64,000 bases of DNA from Acinetobacter sp. WC-141 (GCF_000313935.1 NZ_AMSS01000014.1:105013-169012); one strand, 5' to 3'; shown: positions 36,565 to 49,289, numbered from the stretch's first letter. Notes: generated from the sequence alone by a model not told the origin. Numbers and translations are program-made.

Positions 36565-37485
36565 TTAGTCTTCTAAAACTTCTTCTAGCAATTCTTCGCT
36601 AGGTGCAAAGTAATATGCGCCATCAAGTGGTGTCACGAAATGCAATAGGCGATCATGGATACCATCTCCACTTGTACCGAACATACGTTTTAGCATGGCA
36701 TCAATAATGTTCAGGTCCTTGGTGTAGGCAATGAAAAATAAACCTTGATCACCTCGGCCGTCACCATAAGGCAGACTATGGCGCAAGATTTCCATTTCTT
36801 CGCCTTCTTCATCTTCAACAACAGTACGGGCGACATGGGCATTTTCTGGTTTAACATCATCATCAAGTTCAATTGATTCAAGCTTGGTACGGCCCATGAC
36901 ATTTTCTTGAGCATCAACTTTTAGTTTTTTCCATTTTTCTAAGTCGTGTGCATAACGCTGCGCGAAAATAAAACTGCCATCCGCAAAAACTCCCGCGCTT
37001 TCTGGCAATAGGGCTGTTTCTGCGCGGTCCTCTGGAAATTGAGGGTTTTCTGTACCGTCTATAAAGCCTGTAATATCTCGGCCATCAAAATAGCGGAAGC
37101 AAACACGCTCATCAAGAACTTCAACTTTATCTTTAATACCTTCAAAAAATGCTTGGCTTAATGCAAAACAAATATCAGAACGCATACTAGCAATATGGAT
37201 GAGGACATCAGCAGGTACAACTGGCATATTGAATGCGCCGTTTTCTGGTTCAAGTTGTTTAAAGCCAGCAGGAGATTGACTGTAAAGTTGCTTCCAAAGT
37301 TCTGGACCAAAAGCGACTGCTGTTTTAATTTGCGCGTCTGAATGCTGAGTAATGAGACGGTCGCGTGTTTCAAACAACGCTTCGAGTTGTTCTTTTAATT
37401 CATCAATTGATAAGTCTTTTAAACGAAGAACAATAAATCGGGCATGATCTGATGGCAACGGCAAAATGACAGATTGAGCAGTCAT
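36565..37485 (-). CDS. Dyp-type haem peroxidase
   Basis: Dye-decolourising peroxidase of 306 residues. The GxxDG signature is present in ITGFIDGTENP, together with the EEGEEMEILRHSLPYG region and FIAYTKDL near the C-terminus. No Tat signal or leader is visible, so it is probably cytosolic (class B type). The ATG at 37485 is chosen because AGGAGA lies 9 bases upstream; six further in-frame residues upstream are less likely. The substrate is unknown. Confidence 0.92.
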   Translation of the reverse strand: MTAQSVILPLPSDHARFIVLRLKDLSIDELKEQLEALFETRDRLITQHSDAQIKTAVAFGPELWKQLYSQSPAGFKQLEPENGAFNMPVVPADVLIHIASMRSDICFALSQAFFEGIKDKVEVLDERVCFRYFDGRDITGFIDGTENPQFPEDRAETALLPESAGVFADGSFIFAQRYAHDLEKWKKLKVDAQENVMGRTKLESIELDDDVKPENAHVARTVVEDEEGEEMEILRHSLPYGDGRGDQGLFFIAYTKDLNIIDAMLKRMFGTSGDGIHDRLLHFVTPLDGAYYFAPSEELLEEVLED

Positions 37486-37643
37486 TGGAAGGTATCTCCT
37501 CAATTATAATTTAGTATGAGCTTTAATTATTGTGCCTGATGCGAAGAGCCGTTAGTAGTCTATTTCTTGATTTTATTGTTTGAATTCTCATCAATATAGT
37601 TTTATATAACAGTATAATTCCACTTTTATTGTCTATTTTTACT

Positions 37644-38270
37644 ATGTCTTTGCAAGTTTGGTTTGCCTATATGTTGGCCTGTTGGGTTATTAGTATCTCT
37701 CCGGGTGCGGGAGCTATTGCCTCAATGTCGAGTGGTCTAAACTATGGATTTAGACATGGTTACTGGAATGCAATCGGTTTGCAAGTTGCCTTAGTGCTTC
37801 AAATTATGGTGGTGGCCGCAGGTGTCGGGGTCTTATTTGCAACGACTCCTTTAGCTTTTCAGGCCGTTAAGTGGTTCGGTGTAGCCTATTTATTGTATTT
37901 GGCCTATTTGCAGTGGACAGCACCTGTAAAAGATATAGAAATTCAACAAGAAAAAAGAGATAAGTCTGCTTTAGCTCTGCTATTAAATGGTTTTGTGGTT
38001 AATATTAGTAATCCTAAAGCGATCGTATTTTTATTGGCGGTTTTACCGCAGTTCTTAGATTTGAGTAAGCCTCAATGGATACAATATCTAATTATGGCGG
38101 CTACTATGATTACGATCGATTTGATAGTAATGGCGGGATACACGGGGCTGGCATCAAAGGTTTTAAGATTACTTCGATCCCCTAGACAGCAGAAATATTT
38201 AAATCGGGGCTTTGCTGTAATGTTTAGCTGTGCGGCTTTATTATTGAGCACTGTTCATCAGGCGTCCTAA
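37644..38270 (+). CDS. LysE-family translocator
   Basis: Inner-membrane protein of 208 residues with six hydrophobic segments. It has the RhtB/LysE signature (SISPGAGAIASMSSGLNYGFRHG) and NISNPKAIVFLLAVLPQF. These proteins export amino acids such as lysine, threonine or homoserine; the substrate here is not determined. The ATG at 37644 is preferred over an in-frame TTG 15 bases earlier. It converges on znuB, with stop codons adjacent. Confidence 0.85.
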   Translation: MSLQVWFAYMLACWVISISPGAGAIASMSSGLNYGFRHGYWNAIGLQVALVLQIMVVAAGVGVLFATTPLAFQAVKWFGVAYLLYLAYLQWTAPVKDIEIQQEKRDKSALALLLNGFVVNISNPKAIVFLLAVLPQFLDLSKPQWIQYLIMAATMITIDLIVMAGYTGLASKVLRLLRSPRQQKYLNRGFAVMFSCAALLLSTVHQAS

Positions 38271-38271
38271 C

Positions 38272-39081
38272 TTAGGCCGCCTGGGTCTGATTTTTTAGTT
38301 TTTGAGTTATAAAAATAACAGCAAAACTTAATGCCATACATAAAACAATACTAAGACCTGTAGAGATATTAAGTGCTGCACTTGACCATAAACCGACACT
38401 AACACCAAGCTGGGCTAACACGAATGCCCAAATAACCATTTGCTTTGGTGAATTTGCCAATAGACGAGCGCTTAAAGCTGGTATTACGAGTAATGCCCCC
38501 ATTAGCAAAGAACCTACAGCACGCAAAGCTAAAACTGTAAATAAAGCCAATAACAGCATAAAAATAAGGCGTTGCCAGTTTGCATTCACCCCTTCACTAA
38601 TTGCGATATCCGGATCAATTGCAAACTGTATTTGTGGTTGCCAAAAACGGTAAAGAATTATGAGTGATATCGCAATAATTAAAGTAAAAACAGGAAGATC
38701 TGGCCAATCAATACTAAGCAAATCACCAAATAAATAACTTAAAAGCTCGGGTCTTAAACTTGGAACATGTTGAATAAACAACAGGCCACTACAGAGTAAT
38801 GTTGCTGAACATAAGGCTAGCAGAGCATCATTGGGTAAACGGTTGTCATGTAAAGCCCATAAAACGCCTACCAGTAAAACCGCCGTACCTGCAACGCCAA
38901 GCCATAATGGAAGACTTAAGGCTCCTGCAATAGCAACTCCGAGTAGTGTTCCGTGCGCCATCGTGTCGGCAAAAAAAGACATACGTCTCCAAAGCATCAA
39001 ACAACCCAGAGGTGCAGTCAAAAATACTAGCAGAGTTCCCATAATCCATGCGGGTAACAATAATTGTAACCATTCCATCAT
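38272..39081 (-). CDS. znuB: Zinc ABC transporter permease ZnuB
   Basis: Membrane component of the high-affinity zinc importer, 269 residues with about eight helices. The conserved family block MLWRRMSFFADTMAHGTLLGVA and the GAGVNANWQRL-type loop (here ISEGVNANWQRL) identify the ABC-3 permease family. It follows znuC by 3 bases on the same strand, so it is in the zur-znuC-znuB operon. Zinc specificity follows from the adjacent Zur gene and Zur box. Confidence 0.95.
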   Translation of the reverse strand: MMEWLQLLLPAWIMGTLLVFLTAPLGCLMLWRRMSFFADTMAHGTLLGVAIAGALSLPLWLGVAGTAVLLVGVLWALHDNRLPNDALLALCSATLLCSGLLFIQHVPSLRPELLSYLFGDLLSIDWPDLPVFTLIIAISLIILYRFWQPQIQFAIDPDIAISEGVNANWQRLIFMLLLALFTVLALRAVGSLLMGALLVIPALSARLLANSPKQMVIWAFVLAQLGVSVGLWSSAALNISTGLSIVLCMALSFAVIFITQKLKNQTQAA

Positions 39082-39084
39082 GGC

Positions 39085-39873
39085 TTAAGCTTCCGGTTCT
39101 GGGTGAATGTGAGGACGGTCATTATGAGGGCAGGGGTGTGCAGCATCACCGTGAGCACAATGGTCATGATGATGTTGATAGAAAACCCTTTGAGTTCCAA
39201 ATATTGCCTGATATTCAGGGTGTTGTTGGATATTTTCGGGTAGTCCACTACAGCAAATATGTTTATTTAAACACACTACACGGTGTGTTCCTTGCATCAC
39301 CCATTGTAAGTCATGAGAAACAATTAAGATCGCACACCCATATCGTTCTGGCAGGCTGCGAACATAATCATAAAGTTCCGCTTCTGACTGAATATCTAGA
39401 CCTTGCATGGGTTCATCAAGGACTAAAATATCTGGCTGACGAAGTAGAGCGCGAGCCAACAGTACTCGTTGGCGCTCTCCACCGGAAAGTTGTTGTACTT
39501 TTGATTGTTGTAACTTTGAAATACCTGTGTCTTGAATAATTTCCTGACGCAGGGCAGGGCTGCATTTTTCTAAATCAAGAAGGTCCTGAACACGTAAAGG
39601 AAGGCTGTGTGAAGGATTAAACTTTTGTGGCACATAAGCCATTTTAAGTTTTTTATGATTGATAACACGCCCGCTACTCGGCTGGAGAATACCGAGTAGA
39701 ACTTTAATTAGTGTTGATTTGCCTGCACCATTGGGTCCAATTAAAGACACAATCTCATTTTGATGTAGGGCAAAATCAACTTTTTTTAATATATCCCGAT
39801 CATCACGACGAACAGAAACCTGCTCAAGCTGAATTAATACAGGATTTAAGGAGTTGTGCGGCACTGTTGGCAT
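39085..39873 (-). CDS. znuC: Zinc ABC transporter ATPase ZnuC
   Basis: ATP-binding subunit of 262 residues. Walker A is GPNGAGKST, the ABC signature is LSGGERQRV, and Walker B is ILVLDEPMQGLD. The last 30 residues form a His/Cys-rich tail (HHHDHCAHGDAAHPCPH) that probably binds zinc. The gene start lies inside the end of zur (28-base overlap), so translation is likely coupled. Confidence 0.96.
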   Translation of the reverse strand: MPTVPHNSLNPVLIQLEQVSVRRDDRDILKKVDFALHQNEIVSLIGPNGAGKSTLIKVLLGILQPSSGRVINHKKLKMAYVPQKFNPSHSLPLRVQDLLDLEKCSPALRQEIIQDTGISKLQQSKVQQLSGGERQRVLLARALLRQPDILVLDEPMQGLDIQSEAELYDYVRSLPERYGCAILIVSHDLQWVMQGTHRVVCLNKHICCSGLPENIQQHPEYQAIFGTQRVFYQHHHDHCAHGDAAHPCPHNDRPHIHPEPEA

Positions 39874-40343
39874 TTCCCCGAAATTTCAATAATGCTGTGT
39901 TGAGCCACGAAGTCATCTGAAGCTGCAAGCTGGTCAAGCTGGTGTGTGAGGCCTTGAGAAGAAGCTTCTTTAACCATATGGCATTCGGTACAAATCAGGA
40001 ACGCTGCTTGATGACCTTCACGCGGGTGGCAGCAAGGAATATACGCATTAATAGAAGTTAGGCGGTGAATGAGGCCTTTTTCTAATAAGAAATCTAAAGT
40101 TCTATATACAGTTGGAGGTGCAGCAGGGCGATCGGTTTGACTTTTTATACGTGCCAATAAGTCATAGGCACCCATTGGACCCGATGCATTTAAAATGAGT
40201 TCCAGAACTTCTTTGCGCAAAGGTGTAAGGCGTGCGCCAGTCGCAGAACATAAACTTTCTGCTTCAGCTAAACGGCTTGCGACATTATGGTGATCATGCA
40301 CACCATGCAAAGAATCATGATGTTCATGCGAGCAGGAACTCAT
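39846..40343 (-). CDS. zur: Zinc uptake regulator Zur
   Basis: Fur-family repressor of 165 residues that shuts down znu genes when zinc is abundant. It begins with a His-rich segment (SCSHEHHDSLHGVHDHHN). The winged helix follows (GARLTPLRKEVLELIL, PPTVYRTLDFLLEKGLIHRL), and the structural zinc site is formed by CTECH and CQQC. The gene is divergent from znuA with a consensus Zur box between them and overlaps znuC. Autoregulation is therefore expected. Confidence 0.96.
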   Translation of the reverse strand: MSSCSHEHHDSLHGVHDHHNVASRLAEAESLCSATGARLTPLRKEVLELILNASGPMGAYDLLARIKSQTDRPAAPPTVYRTLDFLLEKGLIHRLTSINAYIPCCHPREGHQAAFLICTECHMVKEASSQGLTHQLDQLAASDDFVAQHSIIEISGKCQQCRTTP

Positions 40344-40423
40344 AGAAATAACCTCGAATTTTTAACGGAATATTAGCATGAAGCGATGCTTCATTCGATT
40401 AATCTTAGGTATTTTTGTAACTT

Positions 40424-40438
40424 TGTTATATTATAACA
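40424..40438. promoter_or_regulatory. Zur box between zur and znuA
   Basis: TGTTATATTATAACA is a perfect 7-1-7 palindrome. It matches the core of the gamma-proteobacterial Zur consensus (TGTTATA-N-TATAACA). Its position, 32 bases before znuA and 80 before zur, allows control of both. Confidence 0.92.
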
Positions 40439-40470
40439 TGCTTCGAGCTAATTTAAATTGATGGTCTAGC

Positions 40471-41310
40471 ATGTTCCGTTTTTTTGTTTTCAGTATGTTC
40501 TCTCTTTTGAGTACGTTAGGGTGGAGTCAGGGGTTGGTGGTTTCTACACACCCGATTTATCTGATTGCAAAAGAAATCACTCAGGGTGTGGAAGAACCTC
40601 AGCTTTTGCTTAAAGGTCAGACCGGTCATGACGTACAGTTGACTCCGGCTCACCGTAAAGCAATTAATGATGCATCTTTAGTAATCTGGTTGGGTAAGGC
40701 TCACGAAGCTCCTCTAAATAAATTGTTAGGTAATAATAAGAAAGCGATTGCCTTGTTAGATAGTGGCATTGTTTCTGTTTTACCGTTGCGTAGTACACGC
40801 GGTGTAGCTTTACCTAATACAGTAGACACTCATGTATGGCTAGAGCCAAATAACGCAGTTCGAATTGGTTTCTTTATTGCTGCTTTACGCTCTCAGCAGC
40901 ATCCTGAAAATAAAGCTAAATATTGGAATAATGCCAATATCTTTGCCCGTAAGATGTTGCAAGCAGCGCAAGCTTATGACAGTTCAAGTAATGGTAAGCC
41001 ATATTGGTCATATCATGATGCCTATCAATATTTAGAGCGCTCGTTAAACTTAAAGTTCGCCGGCGCTTTAACAGATGATCCCCATGTTGCACCAACAGCA
41101 GCCCAAATTAAGTATCTTAATGATAATCGACCAAAAGCTCAGATGTGTTTACTCGCAGAAAGTTTTACTACTAAGAGTCAGTATCAAAAAATAGGTAACA
41201 TTACTTTTCAATCGGTAGACGAGAGCATGAATAACGAGGATGATTTCGTCACTGCATGGAAGAAACTGGCTATAAAAACGGATAAATGTGTATTAAGTAC
41301 GCAAAAGTAA
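40471..41310 (+). CDS. znuA: Periplasmic zinc-binding protein ZnuA
   Basis: Solute-binding protein of the zinc importer, 279 residues. A short signal peptide ends near residue 19 (STLGWSQG). The zinc-ligand histidines are in VVSTHPIYLI, DTHVWLEPNN and YHDAYQYLE, with an acidic partner near the C-terminus. The long His/Asp-rich loop seen in many ZnuA proteins is short or absent here (KGQTGHDVQLT). The gene is transcribed away from zur-znuCB and controlled by the shared Zur box. Confidence 0.94.
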   Translation: MFRFFVFSMFSLLSTLGWSQGLVVSTHPIYLIAKEITQGVEEPQLLLKGQTGHDVQLTPAHRKAINDASLVIWLGKAHEAPLNKLLGNNKKAIALLDSGIVSVLPLRSTRGVALPNTVDTHVWLEPNNAVRIGFFIAALRSQQHPENKAKYWNNANIFARKMLQAAQAYDSSSNGKPYWSYHDAYQYLERSLNLKFAGALTDDPHVAPTAAQIKYLNDNRPKAQMCLLAESFTTKSQYQKIGNITFQSVDESMNNEDDFVTAWKKLAIKTDKCVLSTQK

Positions 41311-41365
41311 GATAAAAAATAAACAAAGGCTGACTGTAGCGTCAGCACCACCTGTCATGAAAAAC

Positions 41366-41381
41366 CCCGACTAAAGTCGGG
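41366..41381 (-). terminator. Terminator-like hairpin before the atp promoter
   Basis: CCCGACT and AGTCGGG form a 7-bp stem. Read on the minus strand it continues GTTTTT, like an intrinsic terminator, although no minus-strand gene lies to its right. On the plus strand no T-run follows. Confidence 0.4.
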
Positions 41382-41387
41382 AAAAGA

Positions 41388-41416
41388 TTGCATGTTCAGG
41401 GGTGTAACTCTATAAT
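41388..41416 (+). promoter_or_regulatory. Sigma70 promoter of the atp operon
   Basis: TTGCAT (41388-41393), a 17-base spacer and a perfect TATAAT (41411-41416) lie 65 bases before atpI. Confidence 0.85.
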
Positions 41417-41480
41417 GCCTGCGATTAAAAGCGATCATCAGCTAAACTTGTCAAGCATTTATGCTGTGAGTGGATAAATA

Positions 41481-41879
41481 ATGAGCCAAACTAGTCGCTT
41501 GATTGACCGACGATTAGCAAAAGCTTTGGTCTTCTTACAAGCATGTATGATCCCTGTTTCCGCCCTCGTGGCGTGGAGCATAAAAGACATGACAGCAGCA
41601 TTGAGTGCGGCACTTGGTGCGTTGGTCTGCTGGCTTGCTATGAGTTATTTTTCATGGCAATCCTTCAGGACAGCAGGTGCGAGAGCATCAAAACAAGTGC
41701 TGGCTAACATGTATAGGGGCATGTTAGGCAAATTTGCAATCATGATCGTTGGATTTATTTTGATTTTGAGCAATGTTAAACCTTTATCACCGTTAGCATT
41801 GCTGTTTGGTTTTATTCTCGTTCAGGCAATGTCGTGGGTCGCTCCGTTTTGGGTGTCACGTCAACAAAAACGGGTGTAG
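41481..41879 (+). CDS. atpI: ATP synthase subunit I
   Basis: Small membrane protein of 132 residues with four hydrophobic segments. It is the first gene of the F1Fo-ATP synthase operon and belongs to the AtpI/UncI family, which helps assemble the c-ring. Sequence conservation in this family is low, so the call rests on position, size and topology. A strong promoter lies upstream. Confidence 0.88.
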   Translation: MSQTSRLIDRRLAKALVFLQACMIPVSALVAWSIKDMTAALSAALGALVCWLAMSYFSWQSFRTAGARASKQVLANMYRGMLGKFAIMIVGFILILSNVKPLSPLALLFGFILVQAMSWVAPFWVSRQQKRV

Positions 41880-41980
41880 AAACAAGAAGAATTGAAGATT
41901 TTTTGGAGGGTGGCGAGATATCGACAGTACGCCGATGTTCGTAGCCCTTCTTTTTAGTAATTGACATTGACCAGGTGTGA

Positions 41981-42859
<879 letters not shown>

Positions 42860-42910
42860 TGGTATTGCCTAACTATCAAACGATGGTTGGGCTGAATTTT
42901 TTTAATTTAA

Positions 42911-43189
<279 letters not shown>

Positions 43190-43227
43190 TCATCTTAATT
43201 CCTAAATCCACTATTTGAGGAATTGCA

Positions 43228-43698
43228 ATGAATATCAACCTCACATTGATTGGTCAAGCGATTGCGTTTGCATGCTTTGTTGCATTCTGCATGAAGTTTG
43301 TTTGGCCACCACTAATCAATGCGATTAGTGAGCGTCAGCGTAAAATTGCTGATGGCTTAAATGCAGCAGAAAAAGCGAAAGCTGACCTTGCCGATGCACA
43401 ATCGCAAGTAAAGCAAGAGCTTGATGCAGCTAAAGCACAAGCGGCTCAATTGATCGAACAAGCGAACCGTCGTGCAGCACAATTGATTGAAGAAGCTCGT
43501 ACTCAAGCTGCGGCTGAAGGTGAGCGTATTCGTCAACAGGCTAAAGAAGCTGTTGATCAAGAAATCAATTCTGCTCGCGAAGAATTACGTCAACAAGTAG
43601 CTGCTTTGGCAGTAACTGGCGCAGAAAAAATCCTGAACCAGCAAGTTGACGCAGATGCTCATAACGCCATGCTGTCACAGCTGGCTGCTAAACTTTAA
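43228..43698 (+). CDS. atpF: ATP synthase Fo subunit b
   Basis: Peripheral-stalk subunit of 156 residues. One N-terminal membrane helix ([23 protein letters not shown]) is followed by a long Ala/Gln/Glu-rich coiled coil that dimerises and binds delta. Standard length; it lies between atpE and atpH. Confidence 0.97.
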   Translation: MNINLTLIGQAIAFACFVAFCMKFVWPPLINAISERQRKIADGLNAAEKAKADLADAQSQVKQELDAAKAQAAQLIEQANRRAAQLIEEARTQAAAEGERIRQQAKEAVDQEINSAREELRQQVAALAVTGAEKILNQQVDADAHNAMLSQLAAKL

Positions 43699-43710
43699 GA
43701 GAGGCGAATC

Positions 43711-44247
43711 ATGGCTGAACTCTTGACGTTGGCACGTCCGTATGCCAAAGCAGCATTTGCTTATGCTTCTGAGCAAGGTGCAACAGACAATTGGTCGAAT
43801 GCGTTACAAGTGCTCAGTGCTGCGGTGCAAGACGAAGCATTTTCCGCTTATTTAAATCGCCCTGAACTTACTCCTGTGGAGCAAGTGAAGCTTTTTGCTA
43901 AAGTTTTAGGTGAAGGTCAATCTCAAGCAGTGTCTAACTTTTTGACACTCCTTGCAGATAATGATCGTTTAATGTTGTTACCTGAAATTGAAGCAGAATA
44001 TGAACAGCTTAAATCACAGAATAACAACAATGTGGATGTCGTGATTGAATCGGCTTTCCCATTAACTGCTGAACAAGAACAATTGTTGAAATCTGCTTTA
44101 GAAAAGCGTTTCAACAGTACTGTAACTGTTTCAGTTGAAGTTAAACCTGAGCTTATTGCAGGTGTTGTAATTCGTGCAGGCGATCAAGTGATAGATGATT
44201 CTGCGCTTAACAAGCTTGAAAAAATGCGTACTCGTCTTCTTGCATAA
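43711..44247 (+). CDS. atpH: ATP synthase F1 subunit delta
   Basis: Stalk subunit of 178 residues joining the b dimer to the top of the alpha/beta hexamer. The N-terminal helical bundle begins [14 protein letters not shown], and the C-terminal family signature is [28 protein letters not shown]. Standard length and position. Confidence 0.97.
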   Translation: MAELLTLARPYAKAAFAYASEQGATDNWSNALQVLSAAVQDEAFSAYLNRPELTPVEQVKLFAKVLGEGQSQAVSNFLTLLADNDRLMLLPEIEAEYEQLKSQNNNNVDVVIESAFPLTAEQEQLLKSALEKRFNSTVTVSVEVKPELIAGVVIRAGDQVIDDSALNKLEKMRTRLLA

Positions 44248-44293
44248 TGCAAATGATGAAGACTGAACTAATAAAAGATTGAGGAATAGCGCA

Positions 44294-45838
44294 ATGCAAC
44301 AACTGAATCCATCCGAGATCAGTGCGCTCATTAAACAGCGTATCAGCGATCTGGACACCAGCGCGACCGCTAAAAACGAAGGTACCATTGTTATGGTATC
44401 CGACGGTATCGTGCGCATTCACGGTCTTGCTGATGCAATGTACGGTGAAATGATCGAATTTGACGGCGGCTTATTTGGTATGGCACTGAACCTAGAACAG
44501 GATTCAGTGGGTGCCGTTGTCTTAGGTAACTACTTAAGCCTTCAAGAAGGTCAAAAAGCTCGTTGTACAGGTCGTGTACTTGAAGTTCCAGTGGGTCCGG
44601 AACTTCTTGGCCGTGTTGTCGACGCTTTGGGTAACCCAATTGATGGTAAAGGCCCAATTGATGCAAAATTAACTGATGCTGTTGAAAAAGTAGCACCAGG
44701 CGTAATTTGGCGTCAATCTGTAGACGAACCTGTTCAAACTGGTTATAAATCAGTTGATACCATGATTCCTGTGGGTCGTGGTCAGCGTGAGTTGATTATT
44801 GGTGACCGTCAAACTGGTAAAACAGCGATGGCGATCGATGCGATTATCGCTCAGAAAAATTCTGGCATTAAATGCGTATACGTTGCGATTGGTCAAAAAC
44901 AATCAACAATTGCAAACGTTGTACGTAAGCTAGAAGAAACTGGCGCTATGGCGTATACAACTGTTGTCGCTGCTGCGGCTGCTGATCCTGCTGCAATGCA
45001 GTATTTAGCTCCGTACTCTGGCTGTACAATGGGTGAATACTTCCGTGACCGCGGTGAAGACGCTCTTATTATTTATGATGATTTGTCTAAGCAAGCAGTT
45101 GCTTATCGTCAAATTTCATTACTTTTACGTCGTCCACCAGGTCGTGAAGCGTATCCGGGTGACGTATTCTATCTTCACTCACGTCTTCTTGAACGTGCTT
45201 CTCGTGTATCTGCTGATTACGTTGAGAAATTCACTAATGGCGCAGTAACTGGTAAAACTGGTTCTTTAACTGCATTGCCAATTATTGAAACTCAAGCAGG
45301 TGACGTATCTGCATTCGTACCAACGAACGTAATTTCGATTACTGACGGTCAGATCTTCTTAGAAACATCATTATTCAACGCAGGTATTCGTCCTGCTGTG
45401 AACGCGGGTATCTCTGTATCTCGTGTTGGTGGTTCTGCACAAACTAAGATCATCAAAAAATTGTCTGGTGGTATCCGTACTGCATTAGCGCAATACCGTG
45501 AATTGGCTGCGTTTGCTCAGTTCGCTTCTGACCTTGATGAAGCAACTCGTAAACAACTTGAACATGGTCAACGTGTAACTGAGTTAATGAAGCAAAAGCA
45601 ATATGCTCCTTACTCAATTGCTGACCAAGCTGTTTCTGTTTATGCATCTAACGAAGGCTACATGGCTGACGTAGAAGTTAAGAAAATCGTAGACTTTGAT
45701 GCTGCGTTAATTTCTTACTTCCGCTCAGAATATGCTCCGTTGATGAAACAAATCGATGAAACTGGTGATTACAACAAAGACATCGAAGCAGCAATCAAAG
45801 CAGGTATTGAAAGCTTTAAAGCGACTCAAACTTACTAA
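44294..45838 (+). CDS. atpA: ATP synthase F1 subunit alpha
   Basis: Non-catalytic nucleotide-binding subunit of 514 residues. Walker A is GDRQTGKTA, and the conserved [16 protein letters not shown] stretch is present as [14 protein letters not shown]. The ATG at 44294 ([10 protein letters not shown]) is used because it matches the family N-terminus and GAGGAA lies 10 bases upstream. An in-frame TTG 15 bases earlier is not needed. Confidence 0.98.
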   Translation: MQQLNPSEISALIKQRISDLDTSATAKNEGTIVMVSDGIVRIHGLADAMYGEMIEFDGGLFGMALNLEQDSVGAVVLGNYLSLQEGQKARCTGRVLEVPVGPELLGRVVDALGNPIDGKGPIDAKLTDAVEKVAPGVIWRQSVDEPVQTGYKSVDTMIPVGRGQRELIIGDRQTGKTAMAIDAIIAQKNSGIKCVYVAIGQKQSTIANVVRKLEETGAMAYTTVVAAAAADPAAMQYLAPYSGCTMGEYFRDRGEDALIIYDDLSKQAVAYRQISLLLRRPPGREAYPGDVFYLHSRLLERASRVSADYVEKFTNGAVTGKTGSLTALPIIETQAGDVSAFVPTNVISITDGQIFLETSLFNAGIRPAVNAGISVSRVGGSAQTKIIKKLSGGIRTALAQYRELAAFAQFASDLDEATRKQLEHGQRVTELMKQKQYAPYSIADQAVSVYASNEGYMADVEVKKIVDFDAALISYFRSEYAPLMKQIDETGDYNKDIEAAIKAGIESFKATQTY

Positions 45839-45915
45839 GTTCAGTTTTAGTTAAGTTTGGTTCACGGATCAACCTTCGGAAGCTCGAAAGAGCTTTCGAA
45901 TACTAGGTTAAGCGT

Positions 45916-46785
45916 ATGGCAAATTTAAAAGAAATTCGCGCCAAAGTAGCTAGTATCAAGAGCACGCAAAAGATTACTCGCGCGATGCAAATGGTAGCTG
46001 CTTCTAAAATGCGTCGTGCGCAAGAGCGCATGGCTCAGGGCCGTCCGTATGCCGATAATATGCGCCGTGTAATTGCTCACTTGGTCCAAGCAAACCCTGA
46101 ATATAAACACCGTTATATGGTTGACCGCCCAGTTAAGCGTGTTGGCTATATCGTAGTGTCTTCAGATCGTGGTTTGGCAGGTGGCTTGAACATTAACTTG
46201 TTCAAGAAAGTTGTGCAGCATGTCAAAGCACAACAACAGCAGTCAATTGAAGTTGAATTTGCTTTAATTGGTCAAAAAGCGGTTTCGTTTTTTAAGAATT
46301 ACGGCGGTAAAGTGCTTGGTGCAACTACCCAACTTGGCGATGCGCCGAGTTTGGAACAGTTAACTGGCTCAGTTCAAGTTATGCTTGATGCATTTGATAA
46401 AGGCGAATTAGATCGTATCTACCTCGTATCAAATGGCTTTGTTAATGCAATGACTCAGCAGCCTAAAGTAGAACAACTTGTTCCTTTAGCACCAGCAGAA
46501 GAAGGCGATGATCTCAACCGTACTTATGGTTGGGACTATATCTACGAACCAGAAGCAGAAGAATTGTTAAATGGTTTGTTGGTTCGCTATATCGAGTCTA
46601 TGGTTTATCAAGGTGTGATTGAAAACGTTGCATGTGAGCAGTCAGCTCGTATGGTCGCGATGAAAGCAGCGACAGACAACGCAGGACAACTGATTAAAGA
46701 CCTACAACTCATTTACAACAAGCTGCGTCAAGCCGCGATTACTCAGGAAATTTCCGAGATCGTTGGCGGTGCCGCTGCCGTTTAA
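45916..46785 (+). CDS. atpG: ATP synthase F1 subunit gamma
   Basis: Central rotor shaft, 289 residues, with long coiled-coil helices at both ends: [30 protein letters not shown] at the start, and [17 protein letters not shown] followed by [20 protein letters not shown] at the end. Standard in length and position. Confidence 0.98.
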   Translation: MANLKEIRAKVASIKSTQKITRAMQMVAASKMRRAQERMAQGRPYADNMRRVIAHLVQANPEYKHRYMVDRPVKRVGYIVVSSDRGLAGGLNINLFKKVVQHVKAQQQQSIEVEFALIGQKAVSFFKNYGGKVLGATTQLGDAPSLEQLTGSVQVMLDAFDKGELDRIYLVSNGFVNAMTQQPKVEQLVPLAPAEEGDDLNRTYGWDYIYEPEAEELLNGLLVRYIESMVYQGVIENVACEQSARMVAMKAATDNAGQLIKDLQLIYNKLRQAAITQEISEIVGGAAAV

Positions 46786-46800
46786 CATTATTAAGTTTGA

Positions 46801-48210
<1,410 letters not shown>

Positions 48211-48227
48211 TTTAAGGAGATCATCTC

Positions 48228-48647
48228 ATGGCGACTATGCAATGTGATGTCGTAAGTGTTAAAGAGTCTATTTACTCTGGCGCAGTGACGATGTTAATCG
48301 CGAAAGGTGCTGGTGGTGAGCTTGGTATTTTACCAGGACACGCTCCACTCGTAACCTTGCTTCAACCGGGCCCGATTCGTGTTCAGTTGGAAAATGGTAC
48401 AGAAGAAATCGTCTATGTATCTGGCGGTGTTTTAGAAGTTCAACCTCATGTTGTAACGGTTCTTGCAGATACTGCAATTCGTGCAGACAATTTGGATGAA
48501 GCTGCAATTTTAGAAGCACGTAAAAATGCTGAACAATTGCTTGCAAACCAAAAGAGTGATTTGGACTCAGCTGCTGCGTTGGCTGCCTTGGCAGAAACAG
48601 CTGCACAGCTTGAAACTATCCGTAAAATCAAAAACCGCGCACTCTAA
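48228..48647 (+). CDS. atpC: ATP synthase F1 subunit epsilon
   Basis: Rotor and inhibitory subunit of 139 residues. It has an N-terminal beta sandwich (VVSVKESIYSGAVTMLIAKGAGGELGILPGHAPLVTLLQPG) and two C-terminal helices rich in Ala and Glu. It is the last gene of the operon and is followed directly by a strong terminator. Confidence 0.97.
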   Translation: MATMQCDVVSVKESIYSGAVTMLIAKGAGGELGILPGHAPLVTLLQPGPIRVQLENGTEEIVYVSGGVLEVQPHVVTVLADTAIRADNLDEAAILEARKNAEQLLANQKSDLDSAAALAALAETAAQLETIRKIKNRAL

Positions 48648-48662
48648 GTGTCGGTTTGAGAT

Positions 48663-48691
48663 AAAAAAGCCACCGTAAGGTGGCTTTTTTT
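48663..48691 (+). terminator. Terminator of the atp operon
   Basis: AAAAAAGCCACC and GGTGGCTTTTTT pair around GTAA. The same hairpin recurs at 49290-49319. Confidence 0.93.
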
Positions 48692-48801
48692 ATTGTAATT
48701 TTTAGGTAGAAAATAAATTAATATTTTTATTTAAAATAATATATTTTTAATGTAAATTCGCATTTCAAAACTTAAATCATCATAAATAAGAGACACTTAA
48801 A

Positions 48802-49284
48802 ATGAATATCAAATATTGGTTACCTATTCTTGTTTCTACTGCTTTTGTTGGCTGTGCATCAGTACCACAGGCCAATCCGCAGTTAGCTCAGCAAGCAAAA
48901 CAATTAAAAGCACCAACAAATGGAAATGCGGTAATTTATGTATATCGCTCTAACAATGTAGTAGGTAGTGCTTTGAAAAAAGATGTCTGGGTTGATGGGG
49001 AGTGTTTAGGAGAAACGGCACGAGGTATTTTCTTTTATAAAGAAGTTACTGCTAATGAAGAACATACTGTTTCAACCGAATCAGAATTTTCTCCAAATCA
49101 TTTGAAGTTTAAAACGGAGGCAGGGAAAAATTATTTTGTACAACAATACATTAAACCAGGCGTTTTTGTAGGTGGGGCTAACTTAAAATTAGTAGATGAT
49201 ACACAAGGTCAAAAAGCAATTAGTGAATACCATTTAGCTGAAACAGGTAAATGTAGTAAAACAACAATAGTACTTGCTAAATAA
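48802..49284 (+). CDS. DUF2846-like lipoprotein
   Basis: Predicted lipoprotein of 160 residues. The signal WLPILVSTAFVGCAS ends in a lipobox (FVGC). The mature part contains AVIYVYRSNNVVGSALKKDVWVDGECLGETARGIFFYKEV, which resembles the DUF2846 family of small envelope proteins. Its function is unknown. The gene is AT-rich and bracketed by two near-identical terminators, one belonging to the atp operon, so it forms a separate transcription unit. Confidence 0.8.
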   Translation: MNIKYWLPILVSTAFVGCASVPQANPQLAQQAKQLKAPTNGNAVIYVYRSNNVVGSALKKDVWVDGECLGETARGIFFYKEVTANEEHTVSTESEFSPNHLKFKTEAGKNYFVQQYIKPGVFVGGANLKLVDDTQGQKAISEYHLAETGKCSKTTIVLAK

Positions 49285-49289
49285 ACGAT

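Noticed and set aside
39048..39539. 163-codon plus-strand frame over znuC/znuB
   Set aside because: Shadow frame of the zinc operon, whose minus-strand genes are unambiguous.
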